Of a DNA stretch of 13,239 nt, positions 1 to 8,477 are shown in pieces; positions within the stretch are counted from its first letter, which is position 1, and every line of letters starts with the position of its first letter. Under the pieces are notes generated by a model. The model was not told the origin of the DNA. It worked only from the letters and a program-made list of their open reading frames with translations, and did no database searches. A program made the position numbers and the translations under genes. Origin of the DNA: Methyloceanibacter sp. (lineage in GTDB: Bacteria; Pseudomonadota; Alphaproteobacteria; Rhizobiales; Methyloligellaceae); assembly GCA_022865725.1 (NCBI GenBank), contig JALHTP010000113.1:1-13239 (forward strand). Reading direction: 5' to 3'.

Positions 1-924
1 CACGGCAAGCTGCGCATCTTTGAGTGCGGCAGTCTTGTCGTTCTGGACGACCTCGATCACGGCTCGCAAGGCGTAAGCCAGTCCGGCGCTTGTATTCTGT
101 GTTATGGCCCGATCGATGATCTTTCTCGCTTGGTCCACTCGCCCGACCGAGAGCAACAGCGCCGCTTGATAGAGATAAAATGGCGCGTCGCGCTGGTCTG
201 TAGGAACCGCCTCGAGGGCGGCGAAGGCGCCCTGTATGTCGTGCTGCGCAGCCTTCGCGGCAGACGCGGCAAATTCCGGTCTAACGCCTTTTAAGCTTGA
301 TCCTGAAATGGCGAGGATAGGAGGGTAATAAAGCCCCCACTGCACAGAATCGCGCGGGCGGACCAGTACGAAGGAATGCGGCGCACCTCCCGAAGACCAT
401 ACCGAGTGGCCGCTGCCGACGGAAATCTTGCCGTGCTGATTGCCGGCCGCAACCGTTCCTTCAAACACGGTCAGGCTCGTCTTCCCTGCCTCAGCTCGAA
501 TGACGAATTCGGTGCCTTGGACGGCGGCGTTGAGATATGGCGTGTTGACCTCAAGCGCGCGTGGGCGGCGGCTGAATGATTGGAACGCCCCCTGGGTGAG
601 ATCAAGCAGTGAAGGCTTTTGCTCGTCTGCCGTGATATCGACGAGATATACGGTGCTGTCCTGATCGATGCGAAGCACGGCCTCGTTGATGAGCATCACT
701 GCCGCGCGGCTAAGCGAGCCTGTCCGGACCGCATCGTGTGCGCAGAGGGACTGATCGAGTACTCCTCGCTGCCAGGCGCCGTGGCGCTGCACCGATACTT
801 CGCCATCGATCGAGTAAAGTTGGCCCACTGTTGAGCATTCCTGCGCACGTGCCATCCCCGCTTGCAGCTGGATAAGAACTATAAGAAGGGCGGCGATACG
901 CAGCCAAGATGCCATATGGCCCAT
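1..924 (-). CDS. FecR-domain/TPR exported protein, C-terminus outside window
   Basis: The reading frame is open from the ATG at 924 to the window edge, giving 308 residues with no stop, so this is the N-terminal part of a larger protein. Residues 1-28 form a signal peptide with a hydrophobic core (ALLIVLIQL) and a likely cleavage after MARA, so it is exported. Residues about 33-185 match a FecR domain: a beta-rich stretch with GEVSV, RTG, and the hallmark NTPYLNAAVQGTEFVI at 127-142. Residues about 220-308 are alanine-rich paired helices typical of TPR repeats. FecR domains in exported proteins without a sigma factor nearby are often part of envelope scaffold or sensor proteins rather than iron regulators; that role is inference. 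ATG 924 is preferred over ATG 915 because GGGGGGAG lies about 7 nt upstream. It follows the CRP-family gene in the same direction after a 175-bp gap, so it may be a target of that regulator. Confidence 0.85.
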   Translation of the reverse strand, partial: MGHMASWLRIAALLIVLIQLQAGMARAQECSTVGQLYSIDGEVSVQRHGAWQRGVLDQSLCAHDAVRTGSLSRAAVMLINEAVLRIDQDSTVYLVDITADEQKPSLLDLTQGAFQSFSRRPRALEVNTPYLNAAVQGTEFVIRAEAGKTSLTVFEGTVAAGNQHGKISVGSGHSVWSSGGAPHSFVLVRPRDSVQWGLYYPPILAISGSSLKGVRPEFAASAAKAAQHDIQGAFAALEAVPTDQRDAPFYLYQAALLLSVGRVDQARKIIDRAITQNTSAGLAYALRAVIEVVQNDKTAALKDAQLAV

Positions 925-1099
925 GGCTCTCCCCCCGGAGGCCAAGCGTCTCTGAGGACTCTACTTTGGCAAATATTATGCGTCTGCGGTGACAAATAAA
1001 ACGGCGTCACACGGTAATTCACTTACGGTTTGTCGATCATGCGAGTCCTGAGCTATCCCCTGTAATCGACCGAGTTCGCGCAACAAAGCCGGTCCCACA

Positions 1100-1999
1100 T
1101 CATTCCCCGGTCATCTCATGCAGCATCTCAGCGAGTCGCTCCACATCACGAACAATCAAAATCCCGGGTTGGCGCTCAATTATTCCTATACGCGAAAGAC
1201 GATTGAGTTCGCGGGTCACAGCCTCCCGATGCGTGCTCACGCGGCTTGCAATATCGGCGTGAGTGGGCGGCGGGATGAGGCGTGCACTCTTGCCCTCGCG
1301 GGGTGCGAGGCTTGCGAGGCGCAGAAGTTCGGCTTGGATGCGATTGTTTACGGCGAGTGTGCTGAATTCGTATACGCGCTTGGTTAGCGTACGAACATTT
1401 CGCACGAGCTCGCCGATTAAAGCCTGACCCACCATCGGCTCAGTTACCAAAAGCTTTCGAAATGTTGCGGCGGACATGGAAGCAATAAGGCAATCGGTCT
1501 TGCCCACAACGCTGGCACATCGGGGGTCACCATCGATTGCGGCATACTCGCCGAATATGGAGCCCGGACCTAAGTTACGAAAACTCACCGCCTTTCCGGA
1601 CACCGAATAAATCGTGACCGATACCTCGCCTTTCGTAACGAAGAACACGTCATCGGAGGCGTCGAGATAGTCGACGATGAGATCTCCGGGATGATAGTTT
1701 TGCCACCTGCAGGTCTCTCGCAGCGCTTTTAGAGCCTTTGGCGGCAGGCAAGCAAAAATCCCGATGCTCGCAAGGGTGAACTCGGATTCTGTGGCCTGAG
1801 AGCGCTCCATACCTCGTCGCCGACCACGCCCAACAATTACCCTAGAAGGGTTAAGGGGGGATCCTTTGCTGCGCATCGACGCGCAACCACGTGTAGCGAA
1901 ACACCCTGGGGCTGAACTGGTCAAGCCCTTCTGCCGAACTGCCAGCTTGCCTGGCTCCGCGCTCCAGTGAAGAGTCACATCGCTCAAAGAGTGTGTCAT
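1100..1999 (-). CDS. CRP/FNR-family transcriptional regulator
   Basis: The protein has a cyclic-nucleotide-binding-type beta roll followed by a C-terminal helix-turn-helix. In the 299-residue form the roll runs about 78-180, with the phosphate-cassette-like segment GEYAAIDGDPRC near 150-161, where Arg is kept but the usual Ser after it is Cys. The long dimer helix follows, then the HTH at about 246-268. The recognition helix THREAVTREL has R-E-x-x-x-R at the spacing E. coli CRP uses to read TGTGA. No cysteine cluster of the FNR iron-sulfur type is seen. The start is ambiguous: ATG 1999 has a near-ideal GGAGG 6 nt upstream, but its first 63 residues resemble nothing I know. The internal ATG at 1810 gives 236 residues, the normal family size, but has a GAGG only 1 nt away. 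I chose 1999. The ligand is unknown; cAMP, another nucleotide or none are all possible. Confidence 0.88.
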   Translation of the reverse strand: MTHSLSDVTLHWSAEPGKLAVRQKGLTSSAPGCFATRGCASMRSKGSPLNPSRVIVGRGRRRGMERSQATESEFTLASIGIFACLPPKALKALRETCRWQNYHPGDLIVDYLDASDDVFFVTKGEVSVTIYSVSGKAVSFRNLGPGSIFGEYAAIDGDPRCASVVGKTDCLIASMSAATFRKLLVTEPMVGQALIGELVRNVRTLTKRVYEFSTLAVNNRIQAELLRLASLAPREGKSARLIPPPTHADIASRVSTHREAVTRELNRLSRIGIIERQPGILIVRDVERLAEMLHEMTGE

Positions 2000-2005
2000 T
2001 GTGAG

Positions 2006-2010
2006 CCTCC
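2006..2010 (-). promoter_or_regulatory. Ribosome binding site deciding the regulator start
   Basis: On the minus strand GGAGG lies 6 nt before ATG 1999. It is the only strong Shine-Dalgarno match upstream of the CRP-family domain, and it favours the longer 299-residue form over the family-length start at 1810. Confidence 0.6.
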
Positions 2011-2034
2011 GGTAATCCAATCACTCATGGAAGC

Positions 2035-2077
2035 ATTCTAAAGGACAATATCAATAAGCGCTGTGGCATTTCCCACA
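2035..2077 (-). promoter_or_regulatory. CRP-like operator plus -10 box, possible autoregulated promoter
   Basis: Positions 2062-2077 read TGTGG-CATTTC-CCACA, a perfect 5-bp inverted repeat with a 6-bp spacer, one base per arm off the CRP consensus TGTGA-N6-TCACA. On the minus strand TAGAAT at 2040-2035 could be a -10 box. A start about 7 nt downstream (near 2028) would put the palindrome centre (2069.5) close to -41.5, the class II CRP activator position, and no good -35 is present, as expected for an activator-dependent promoter. The box and spacing are seen; the function and the idea that the adjacent regulator binds here are inference. Confidence 0.4.
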
Positions 2078-2283
2078 CCTCGCCGTCCGCACCGGTCCTC
2101 ATCATCTATGGCTTCATCTATGGCTGCCAGTCGGCCACAATCCTAGGCCCACTCACCTCTGCTTTTCGGCCCTTTACAGCGCCTGACACGTCAGCCGCCT
2201 CAAGTTAATTTCAAATGCAACATTTCCGGAGACAGCAAGACCGAAGCTGGAAGATTATGCGCTACATGGCCTACTCGTAGCGA

Positions 2284-2310
2284 ACGTCCGCTTGGCTCAG
2301 AAGCAGACGT
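2284..2310. repeat. Imperfect inverted repeat (10-bp arms, 7-nt loop)
   Basis: Arms ACGTCCGCTT and AAGCAGACGT pair with one C-A mismatch around a 7-nt loop. It lies 64 nt past the stop of the small Tat-signal gene, but no T-run follows on either strand, so it is not a convincing intrinsic terminator. It could stabilise mRNA ends or be an extragenic palindromic repeat. Confidence 0.35.
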
Positions 2311-2374
2311 GGCAGCGCGCTACCGAGTCAATCCGCGGTGTGCCAATACCAGACGCTCTTGGTCTGCGACTAAA

Positions 2375-2626
2375 CTAGCGCCAGCCACACACGCGGCGTC
2401 CCCTGTGCCACCAGCAACGCCAGCGGCGATGGTGGTGACGGCGCGGATGCACGTGAACAGTTACTCTAGCCTCCTCGACGAGGTCCGCGGGCTTCACAGC
2501 CCCAGCCTTGACGACGTCCAAAGGCAAGGATTTCGCGGCCTTGGGCATAACAGTCAATCCGATGGCGGCGATCGCACCACCGCATAGGATTCCGGTGACC
2601 ACGCTGCGGCGATCAATTTCCTTCAT
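2375..2626 (-). CDS. Small twin-arginine-signal protein with Arg/His/Trp-rich tail
   Basis: This 83-residue protein starts with MKEIDRRSVVTG, a twin-arginine-like motif, followed by a hydrophobic stretch (about 12-27) and a likely cleavage region around 30-34. It is therefore probably exported by Tat or left as a membrane-anchored protein. The middle is short and acidic. The tail (about 58-83) is extremely basic and aromatic: histidine and arginine runs, then RCWWHRGRRVCGWR with two cysteines nine residues apart that could form a disulfide. I recall similar small proteins with this C(W)W...VCGWR ending in Hyphomicrobiales, sometimes mislabelled protamine-like; their function is not established. 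ATG 2626 is chosen because GAGGAG ends 7 nt upstream; the frame extends further but without a better start. It is flanked by gaps on both sides and is probably transcribed alone. Confidence 0.75.
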   Translation of the reverse strand: MKEIDRRSVVTGILCGGAIAAIGLTVMPKAAKSLPLDVVKAGAVKPADLVEEARVTVHVHPRRHHHRRWRCWWHRGRRVCGWR

Positions 2627-2663
2627 GGGTCTGCTCCTCGTTGAGACCGAAGATTGCCCAGAC

Positions 2664-2692
2664 AGTCTAAAGTCACGGCCCTTAGGTCGCAA
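2664..2692 (-). promoter_or_regulatory. Candidate sigma-70-type promoter of the small Tat-signal gene
   Basis: On the minus strand TTGCGA (2692-2687) and TAGACT (2669-2664) are separated by 17 bp, each matching 4 of 6 consensus bases. Initiation near 2657 would give a leader of about 30 nt before ATG 2626. It is a match by eye only. Confidence 0.3.
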
Positions 2693-2869
2693 GCCGATGA
2701 TGTCTCCGTCAACTCGACCCCTCAAAACCGAGCCCATCCAGTTTCACCACTGCACTCGGAACGCTCCTGGCGGGAATGAATGACTTCGCCTTTGTCCGCT
2801 AAGTCCAAATTGTGGCGTCGCGGTAGCGGAAAAAACACGCGGACAAGAGACAAGGAACAGAGACAAATT

Positions 2870-3865
2870 TTACTGCCCCTTGCAAATCGGCGGCGGCTGC
2901 GGCGGCGGTGCCGGATGATCCTTTTTGTATTGAACGAGGATCGGCTCGAGGGTCTCTTTTGGCCAAAATTTCGGAGAGCGGATTTCTTTCAAGCAGGAGG
3001 CGTTCCAATATAATCCGGCGCGCGATGGCGACCGGCCGGCCTTCACCGCTTGCGCGATCGCCGCGATGTCGGTTGATTGAGGATAGATGTAAAGCGTCGT
3101 CGGCTTGTCCTTCACCATCGGGATGATTTGCCCGGCGTCCGAGCGCGACCAACTGGTGCAGCCGTTGCTGCGCCCGCCGGCGTAATTCACCAGCTTTCCA
3201 AACGGAACGTAACCCTCGTCGTTCGCGTAAGGGCTGTCCGCATCTTTGCGAAGACAGACTCCCCGCAACAACACGGCAGGATGCCCGCCGATGGCGCGCG
3301 GCCTCGCGTTTGCGGTGTCGCCTTCGCCGTCGAACTGTACGAACGAGCGGGTGAAAGCCACGTATTTTCCCGCCGAGTCGCGATAATAGCCTTTAAAAGA
3401 CGCGATCTCCTCGCTCGTCACGTAGGCCCCGCCGGTCGTCAGCTTGGAATCCATCGCATTGCTGAAGTTCTTTGCGCAGCGCTGTCCGTTGGCGAAATTC
3501 GCGATGCCATTCAAATTGCGGCCGTTACCGTGACCCGCCGGAACCGCGCGAAACGTCCGATCGGCTTCGCAGATGACGTAAAACCGGCGCGCAAAACCGG
3601 CGGGCCGCGTCGCATCCATGGCGAAGTAGCAAGGATTTTTCACCGCGCCTTCGCTCGTTTTTTGCAGGTAAAGCGCGCGCGCCCTCTGCAAAACCACGTG
3701 TGCGATTTGACCTTCGCCTTCGCCGACATGAGCCTGCAGCCAAGCCGGGACGTCCGCCGGCTGCTCCGCGGCAAACGATCGGGGCAAACCCGACCAGGCG
3801 ACGATGCCGACGATGCCGACGCTGACGATCGTGACGATATTTACAAGGAGCGATCTTGACTGCAA
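2870..3865 (-). CDS. Exported L,D-transpeptidase-like protein (YkuD_2 type), TTG start
   Basis: This 331-residue protein fits the murein L,D-transpeptidase catalytic-domain family (YkuD_2 type). Members use a catalytic cysteine to cleave or cross-link peptidoglycan stem peptides in the periplasm, although this branch is little studied. Residues 1-32 are a signal peptide with a hydrophobic core and cleavage near SFA-AEQ. Family landmarks in order are GHGNG (111-115), NFSN (133-136), GGAYVTSEE (145-153), RAIGGHPAVLLRGV with candidate catalytic His195, and GRSNGCTSW with candidate nucleophile Cys236. In classical YkuD enzymes the cysteine motif is SHGC; here Asn sits in place of that His, as is tolerated in this family. 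The tail is proline-rich (PAPPPQPPP). There is no ATG before residue 83, which would remove the signal peptide; TTG 3865 has GGGAGG 9 nt upstream and is the best start. It lies 71 bp downstream of pccB on the same strand, possibly by chance. Confidence 0.8.
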   Translation of the reverse strand: MQSRSLLVNIVTIVSVGIVGIVAWSGLPRSFAAEQPADVPAWLQAHVGEGEGQIAHVVLQRARALYLQKTSEGAVKNPCYFAMDATRPAGFARRFYVICEADRTFRAVPAGHGNGRNLNGIANFANGQRCAKNFSNAMDSKLTTGGAYVTSEEIASFKGYYRDSAGKYVAFTRSFVQFDGEGDTANARPRAIGGHPAVLLRGVCLRKDADSPYANDEGYVPFGKLVNYAGGRSNGCTSWSRSDAGQIIPMVKDKPTTLYIYPQSTDIAAIAQAVKAGRSPSRAGLYWNASCLKEIRSPKFWPKETLEPILVQYKKDHPAPPPQPPPICKGQ

Positions 3866-3874
3866 CGGATCAAG

Positions 3875-3880
3875 CCTCCC
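3875..3880 (-). promoter_or_regulatory. Ribosome binding site supporting a TTG start
   Basis: GGGAGG on the minus strand, 9 nt before TTG 3865. It is needed to explain the signal-peptide-bearing start of the transpeptidase-like gene, which has no upstream ATG in frame. Confidence 0.6.
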
Positions 3881-3936
3881 GTCGAAGCGCGTTGCAATTC
3901 CCCGATGTTGCCACGCGTGAGCTCATTGCGCCAGCC

Positions 3937-5469
<1,533 letters not shown>

Positions 5470-5600
5470 ATCCGCTCCCCAGTGTGACGTGGCCTTCCGG
5501 TGAATAGCATGAGGCGGAAGTGGCGCAAATGGCTGCCTATGGCCGGCCTGCCCCATTTGCTACGCTTGCGCTCGGCAAGGCTTGGCCTTTTAGCCTTAAG

Positions 5601-5628
5601 CATAGTTCATGAGCATGCCCGGACTATG
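5601..5628. repeat. Inverted repeat in the pccB / S8 protease divergent gap
   Basis: CATAGT (5601-5606) and ACTATG (5623-5628) form perfect 6-bp arms about a 16-bp centre. The right arm touches the candidate -35 of the protease promoter. A second pair, AAGGCT/AGCCTT, lies at 5577-5582 and 5592-5597. Position between divergent genes suggests an operator, but the evidence is symmetry alone. Confidence 0.25.
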
Positions 5629-5655
5629 GACCGCCTTAATGCGCTGGTTTATTGT
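5627..5655 (+). promoter_or_regulatory. Candidate promoter of the S8 protease gene
   Basis: TGGACC (5627-5632) and TATTGT (5650-5655) are 17 bp apart, each 4 of 6 consensus bases, placing a start near 5662 and a leader of about 29 nt. It is a weak match by eye. Confidence 0.25.
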
Positions 5656-5690
5656 TGTCTTCCCCCCGTAATTGATCCCCGGTGAGTGAC

Positions 5691-7244
5691 ATGCTGTTCT
5701 GTCGTGTTGCGAGAGCTTCGATTTGCGCGCTGGCTGCCTTGATTCTTGTTGGCGGGGCGCCTGAAGCGGAGGCGCAAGCGGGCCCCCATCTCCGCACCAC
5801 CGGCAAAAAAATGGATTTGAGTCAGCTCCGCGCGCTGGCTCCGACCAATCGGGTGGTGGTGAAGTTTCGCGAGGGCGAGAAGGTCAGGCTCACCAAGGAC
5901 AAGCTGACCGGCATGCGGAGCGGCCAAGCCAACCTTCTCAATAATGTACTGAGCCAGGCGGGCGTCTCGGAGGCGGCGATGAAGCCGCTCTTCGCCACGC
6001 CGCCGGAAGAGCTCGCGCGCGAGCGGAGCGATTCACAGCGCCGGAGCGGCCGCCAGCTCGCCGACCTCAGCCAATATTTCGTCATCGACCTGCCGCCGGG
6101 GGCCGACGCCGCCGAAATCGCCGACAAGCTCAACGCGCTCGGCTTCGTCGAATATGCGGCGCCGGCTCTCAAGCCCGCGCCGCCGCCTATCTACTCCATC
6201 CCCAAGGCCGCCAATCCTTTGCCTGGCGGCGAAGGCGCGCGCGCGGGCTCGCCGAACTTCGCCCCTCTGCAAACCTACAAGGGCAACGGACCGCGCGGGA
6301 TCGGCCCGATTCCGTCCGTCAAGGGCAGCGACGGAAAGTCCATGTCCTTCGCCGACGTGGAGTATGACTGGGCGCTGGCGCATGAGGATCTGCGCCTGCC
6401 CTATATGCGGAACCTCGAGACGCTGACGGCGGATAAATTCGGCGGTCCCGATCACGGCACAGCCGTGCTCGGCATCCTCTCTGGCGTGCCGAATAGTTTC
6501 GGCGTCACGGGCATCGTGCCGGCCGCGTTCGCCTATGTCGCCGCAGCGAGCACGAGCGAGATGGGCTATCTGCCCGCCCGCGCCATCGGCATCGCGATGA
6601 ACAAGCTGAAGCCCGGCGACGTGATCCTCATCGAGCAGCAGAGCCCGGTGTGCGGGCTGGAGGACTACGGCCCGCTCGAATATTACCAAGACGTCTTCGA
6701 CGCCGTCTCGGCGGCGACTGCCAAGGGCATCGTCGTGGTGGCGGCCGCCGGCAATGGCGACGTCAATCTCGACCGCGACACCTGCCTTGGCGCCTTCGAC
6801 CGCGGCAAGCGCGACTCGCAAGCCATCATCGTCGGAGCGGGAAGCTCCACCGATCACGCGCGTATGAGCTTTTCGAGCTATGGGTCGCGCGTCGACGTGC
6901 AAGGCTGGGGAGAGAACGTCACGACCACGGGCTACGGCGATGCGTTCAACCCGACCAACGACGTGCGCCGCTATTACACCAAATCCTTCAACGGCACCTC
7001 GAGCGCCACGCCGATCGTGGCCGGCGCCGTGCTCGTCATCCAGGGCGTGCGCAAAGCCTGCGGCCTGCCGCCTGCCACACCCTTGGAGATGCGCGATCTG
7101 CTGGAGCGCACCGGCACCAAGCAAGGCATTCCGCGCGTGCGGCATATCGGTCCTCTGCCGAACCTCGAAGCCGCGCTCAAAGCCAGCGTGCCCGCCAACT
7201 GTCTGAAGCAGGTGCAGTCCGCGAGCGACGCCGCGCGACCCTGA
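5691..7244 (+). CDS. Exported subtilisin-like S8 family serine protease
   Basis: This 517-residue secreted protease begins with a signal peptide (hydrophobic ASICALAALILV, cleavage near AEA-QA around 27-30). It continues with an I9-like propeptide region (about 52-160: VVVKFREG and later YFVIDLPPGADAAEIADKLNALGFVEYA) and a proline-rich link, then the S8 catalytic domain (about 210-500). The triad can be placed as Asp222 in ADVEYDW, His255 in PDHGTAVLG and Ser437 in NGTSSATP, with oxyanion Asn355 in AAGNGD. The nucleophile motif has Ser where most subtilisins have Met (GTSMATP). The triad is complete, so an active enzyme is expected, probably self-processed after export; the substrate is unknown. 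ATG 5691 is chosen because GGTGAG lies 4 nt upstream; GTG 5682 in the same frame has no ribosome site. It converges on the ATP12 gene with only 8 bp between stops. Confidence 0.87.
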   Translation: MLFCRVARASICALAALILVGGAPEAEAQAGPHLRTTGKKMDLSQLRALAPTNRVVVKFREGEKVRLTKDKLTGMRSGQANLLNNVLSQAGVSEAAMKPLFATPPEELARERSDSQRRSGRQLADLSQYFVIDLPPGADAAEIADKLNALGFVEYAAPALKPAPPPIYSIPKAANPLPGGEGARAGSPNFAPLQTYKGNGPRGIGPIPSVKGSDGKSMSFADVEYDWALAHEDLRLPYMRNLETLTADKFGGPDHGTAVLGILSGVPNSFGVTGIVPAAFAYVAAASTSEMGYLPARAIGIAMNKLKPGDVILIEQQSPVCGLEDYGPLEYYQDVFDAVSAATAKGIVVVAAAGNGDVNLDRDTCLGAFDRGKRDSQAIIVGAGSSTDHARMSFSSYGSRVDVQGWGENVTTTGYGDAFNPTNDVRRYYTKSFNGTSSATPIVAGAVLVIQGVRKACGLPPATPLEMRDLLERTGTKQGIPRVRHIGPLPNLEAALKASVPANCLKQVQSASDAARP

Positions 7245-7252
7245 AGCTCGTC

Positions 7253-8011
7253 TTAGAGGAGTGCGAGGGTCTTCGCCGCTGCGGCGAAATCGCGCCACCT
7301 GTTCTTGCGCCGCTCCGCCGCTTCCGCATCCTCGCCCCATTGGCTGATCTGCCAATCCTCATCGACATGGGAAGCGGCCCACGCCTCCTCCGGCGTGAGC
7401 CGCCGCTCAGCCACGGCGAAAGCGAGCAGCGCCGACCCGGTAAGCGCGGTCATCACATGCAGCGCCGCCAGGCTGAATGCGTCGCGGCTGGCAAGCGTCT
7501 GCTTCAGCCGGTCGAGCGAGCCCTCCGGCTGCGTGACATGCACGATGCCTTGGCCGAGGACGAGCGGCGCGCCGAGCGCGGTCTTAGCCCAGGCCAGCAC
7601 AGGATCCCAATGCGCCGCCTGCGCCTCGACGAGCTCTTGCGGTCCTTGCGCCCGGTAGCAGAGAAGATCCGAGCCGGCATGGGCCACGATATCGCCGATC
7701 ACCGCCTTCTCGCGGCCTGAGACGCCGTCGATGGCGCTGTTGGCGAGCCTGGTGAGCGGCATGGTCGAAGGATCGATGCGCTCCCCTTGCGCGCGCCACT
7801 CCTCGGCGACCGCCTCGGCAAGCGGGCGCGTCGGCAGAATGAGGCGAGCTTTTCCCGGCGTCCGCGCCTGCTTCCCGTCGAGCAGGAGCGCCGGCCCGTC
7901 CCCGCCCCGATCCTCGATCGCCACGTCCTTGTAGAAGCGTTTGGCGCCGCGTCCCGGGGCGGCATCCTTGCCGGCCGTGCCGGCGCCTTTTGCGGGCTTC
8001 CTCTGCGTCAC
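7253..8011 (-). CDS. ATP12-family F1 ATP synthase assembly chaperone
   Basis: This 252-residue protein matches the ATP12 family throughout. It has a basic low-complexity N-terminus, then RFYKDVAIED, the substrate-domain segment LLLDGKQARTPGKARLILPT (about 43-62), and EEWRAQGERIDPSTMPLTRLANSAIDGV (about 70-97). The helical C-terminal half ends in the typical LTPEEAWAASHVDEDWQISQWGEDAEA. In mitochondria Atp12 binds the F1 alpha subunit before assembly; alphaproteobacterial homologues are assumed to do likewise in the cytoplasm. GTG 8011 is taken as start, with GAGGG about 10 nt upstream; no ATG lies nearby and the family sequence begins soon after. From memory, relatives often have a HAD hydrolase gene between rluC and this gene; here a small repeat protein on the opposite strand occupies that place. 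Confidence 0.92.
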   Translation of the reverse strand: MTQRKPAKGAGTAGKDAAPGRGAKRFYKDVAIEDRGGDGPALLLDGKQARTPGKARLILPTRPLAEAVAEEWRAQGERIDPSTMPLTRLANSAIDGVSGREKAVIGDIVAHAGSDLLCYRAQGPQELVEAQAAHWDPVLAWAKTALGAPLVLGQGIVHVTQPEGSLDRLKQTLASRDAFSLAALHVMTALTGSALLAFAVAERRLTPEEAWAASHVDEDWQISQWGEDAEAAERRKNRWRDFAAAAKTLALL

Positions 8012-8096
8012 GCTTTAAGACCCTCTTGCTTCCGTGCCGTTCGGGTTAACATGGCCCGCCGATGGTTTCGGCCAGGTCAACTCGGGAGGACAACAC

Positions 8097-8477
8097 ATGT
8101 CTCGCACTTTTCTACTGACACTCGGCCTCCTGCTTGGCCTCGGCGCCTTGCTGGCCAACGGTGCCGCCACCGCCGGCGACCCGGTGTTCTGCGCCAATTA
8201 TGCGAACGACGCCGAGAAGAGCGTGCAGCTTGCCAAGCATCTCAAATGCGGTTTCCAGGGCCCGCGCTGGATCAAGGAGAAAAGCGCTCACATGGCGTGG
8301 TGCATCCTCGTGGACCCAAATCTTGCGCATTCGGAGTCCGACGCCCGCGCGGCGGAGCTGAAGCAATGCACCTGCACCTGGTATGCCGACCACACCATGG
8401 TGCAGATCGCGATGAACATCGCGAACAAATGCGGGTTCACCGGCTTGCGCTGGCTCGAAAATAAGCAGGCGCATTAA
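8097..8477 (+). CDS. Exported Cys-rich protein with CGFxGxRW repeats, cut short by TAA
   Basis: The 126-residue product has a signal peptide (hydrophobic about 5-22, cleavage near ATA-GD) and is probably periplasmic. Two tandem repeats of about 60 residues follow. Repeat 1 reads C-x2-YA-x14-CGFQGPRW-x6-H-x2-WC...C. Repeat 2 repeats the same spacing with CGFTGLRW, but its H-x-D-WC segment is interrupted by TAA at 8475-8477 exactly after the His. Beyond it the frame continues DWCFNINPP to a Cys and TAG at 8561, matching repeat 1, so the ancestral protein was 154 residues long. I associate C-x2-YA...CGF-x-G-x-RW...WC proteins with Hyphomicrobiales; no function is known to me. The conserved cysteines suggest disulfides. 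ATG 8097 has a strong GGGAGG 7 nt upstream. The truncated form loses three conserved Trp/Cys positions of repeat 2, so it may not fold. Confidence 0.72.
   Translation: MSRTFLLTLGLLLGLGALLANGAATAGDPVFCANYANDAEKSVQLAKHLKCGFQGPRWIKEKSAHMAWCILVDPNLAHSESDARAAELKQCTCTWYADHTMVQIAMNIANKCGFTGLRWLENKQAH

Larger units (their letters stand above)
2021..2374. other. Gene-free stretch of about 350 bp
   Basis: No open frame here has a ribosome site or recognisable product on either strand. It holds the CRP-like palindrome at 2062-2077, a perfect 12-bp tandem duplication (unit TCATCTATGGCT at 2102-2113 and 2114-2125), and an imperfect inverted repeat at 2284-2310 with 10-bp arms. The rest shows nothing I recognise and may be eroded sequence. 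Confidence 0.5.

Noticed and set aside
989..1010. GTGAC-N12-GTCAC upstream of the FecR gene as a CRP operator
   Set aside because: The spacer is 12 bp instead of 6, and the arms are only 5 bp. It lies 65-86 bp upstream of the FecR start and could be something else, but it does not fit CRP geometry.
2102..2125. 12-bp perfect tandem duplication as a microsatellite or binding-site array
   Set aside because: Only two copies in gene-free DNA with no symmetry; easily a replication slip.
2284..2310. Inverted repeat as intrinsic terminator of the small Tat-signal gene
   Set aside because: No T-run follows on either strand and the arms contain a mismatch; kept only as a repeat.
6033..7355. Long open frame on the minus strand across the S8 protease
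   Set aside because: The opposite strand carries a complete catalytic triad and signal peptide; the antisense product is low-complexity His/Arg/Ala/Gly.
8475..8477. Pyrrolysine or selenocysteine decoding of the internal stop
   Set aside because: The codon is TAA, not TAG or TGA; only ordinary nonsense mutation, sequencing error or readthrough remain.
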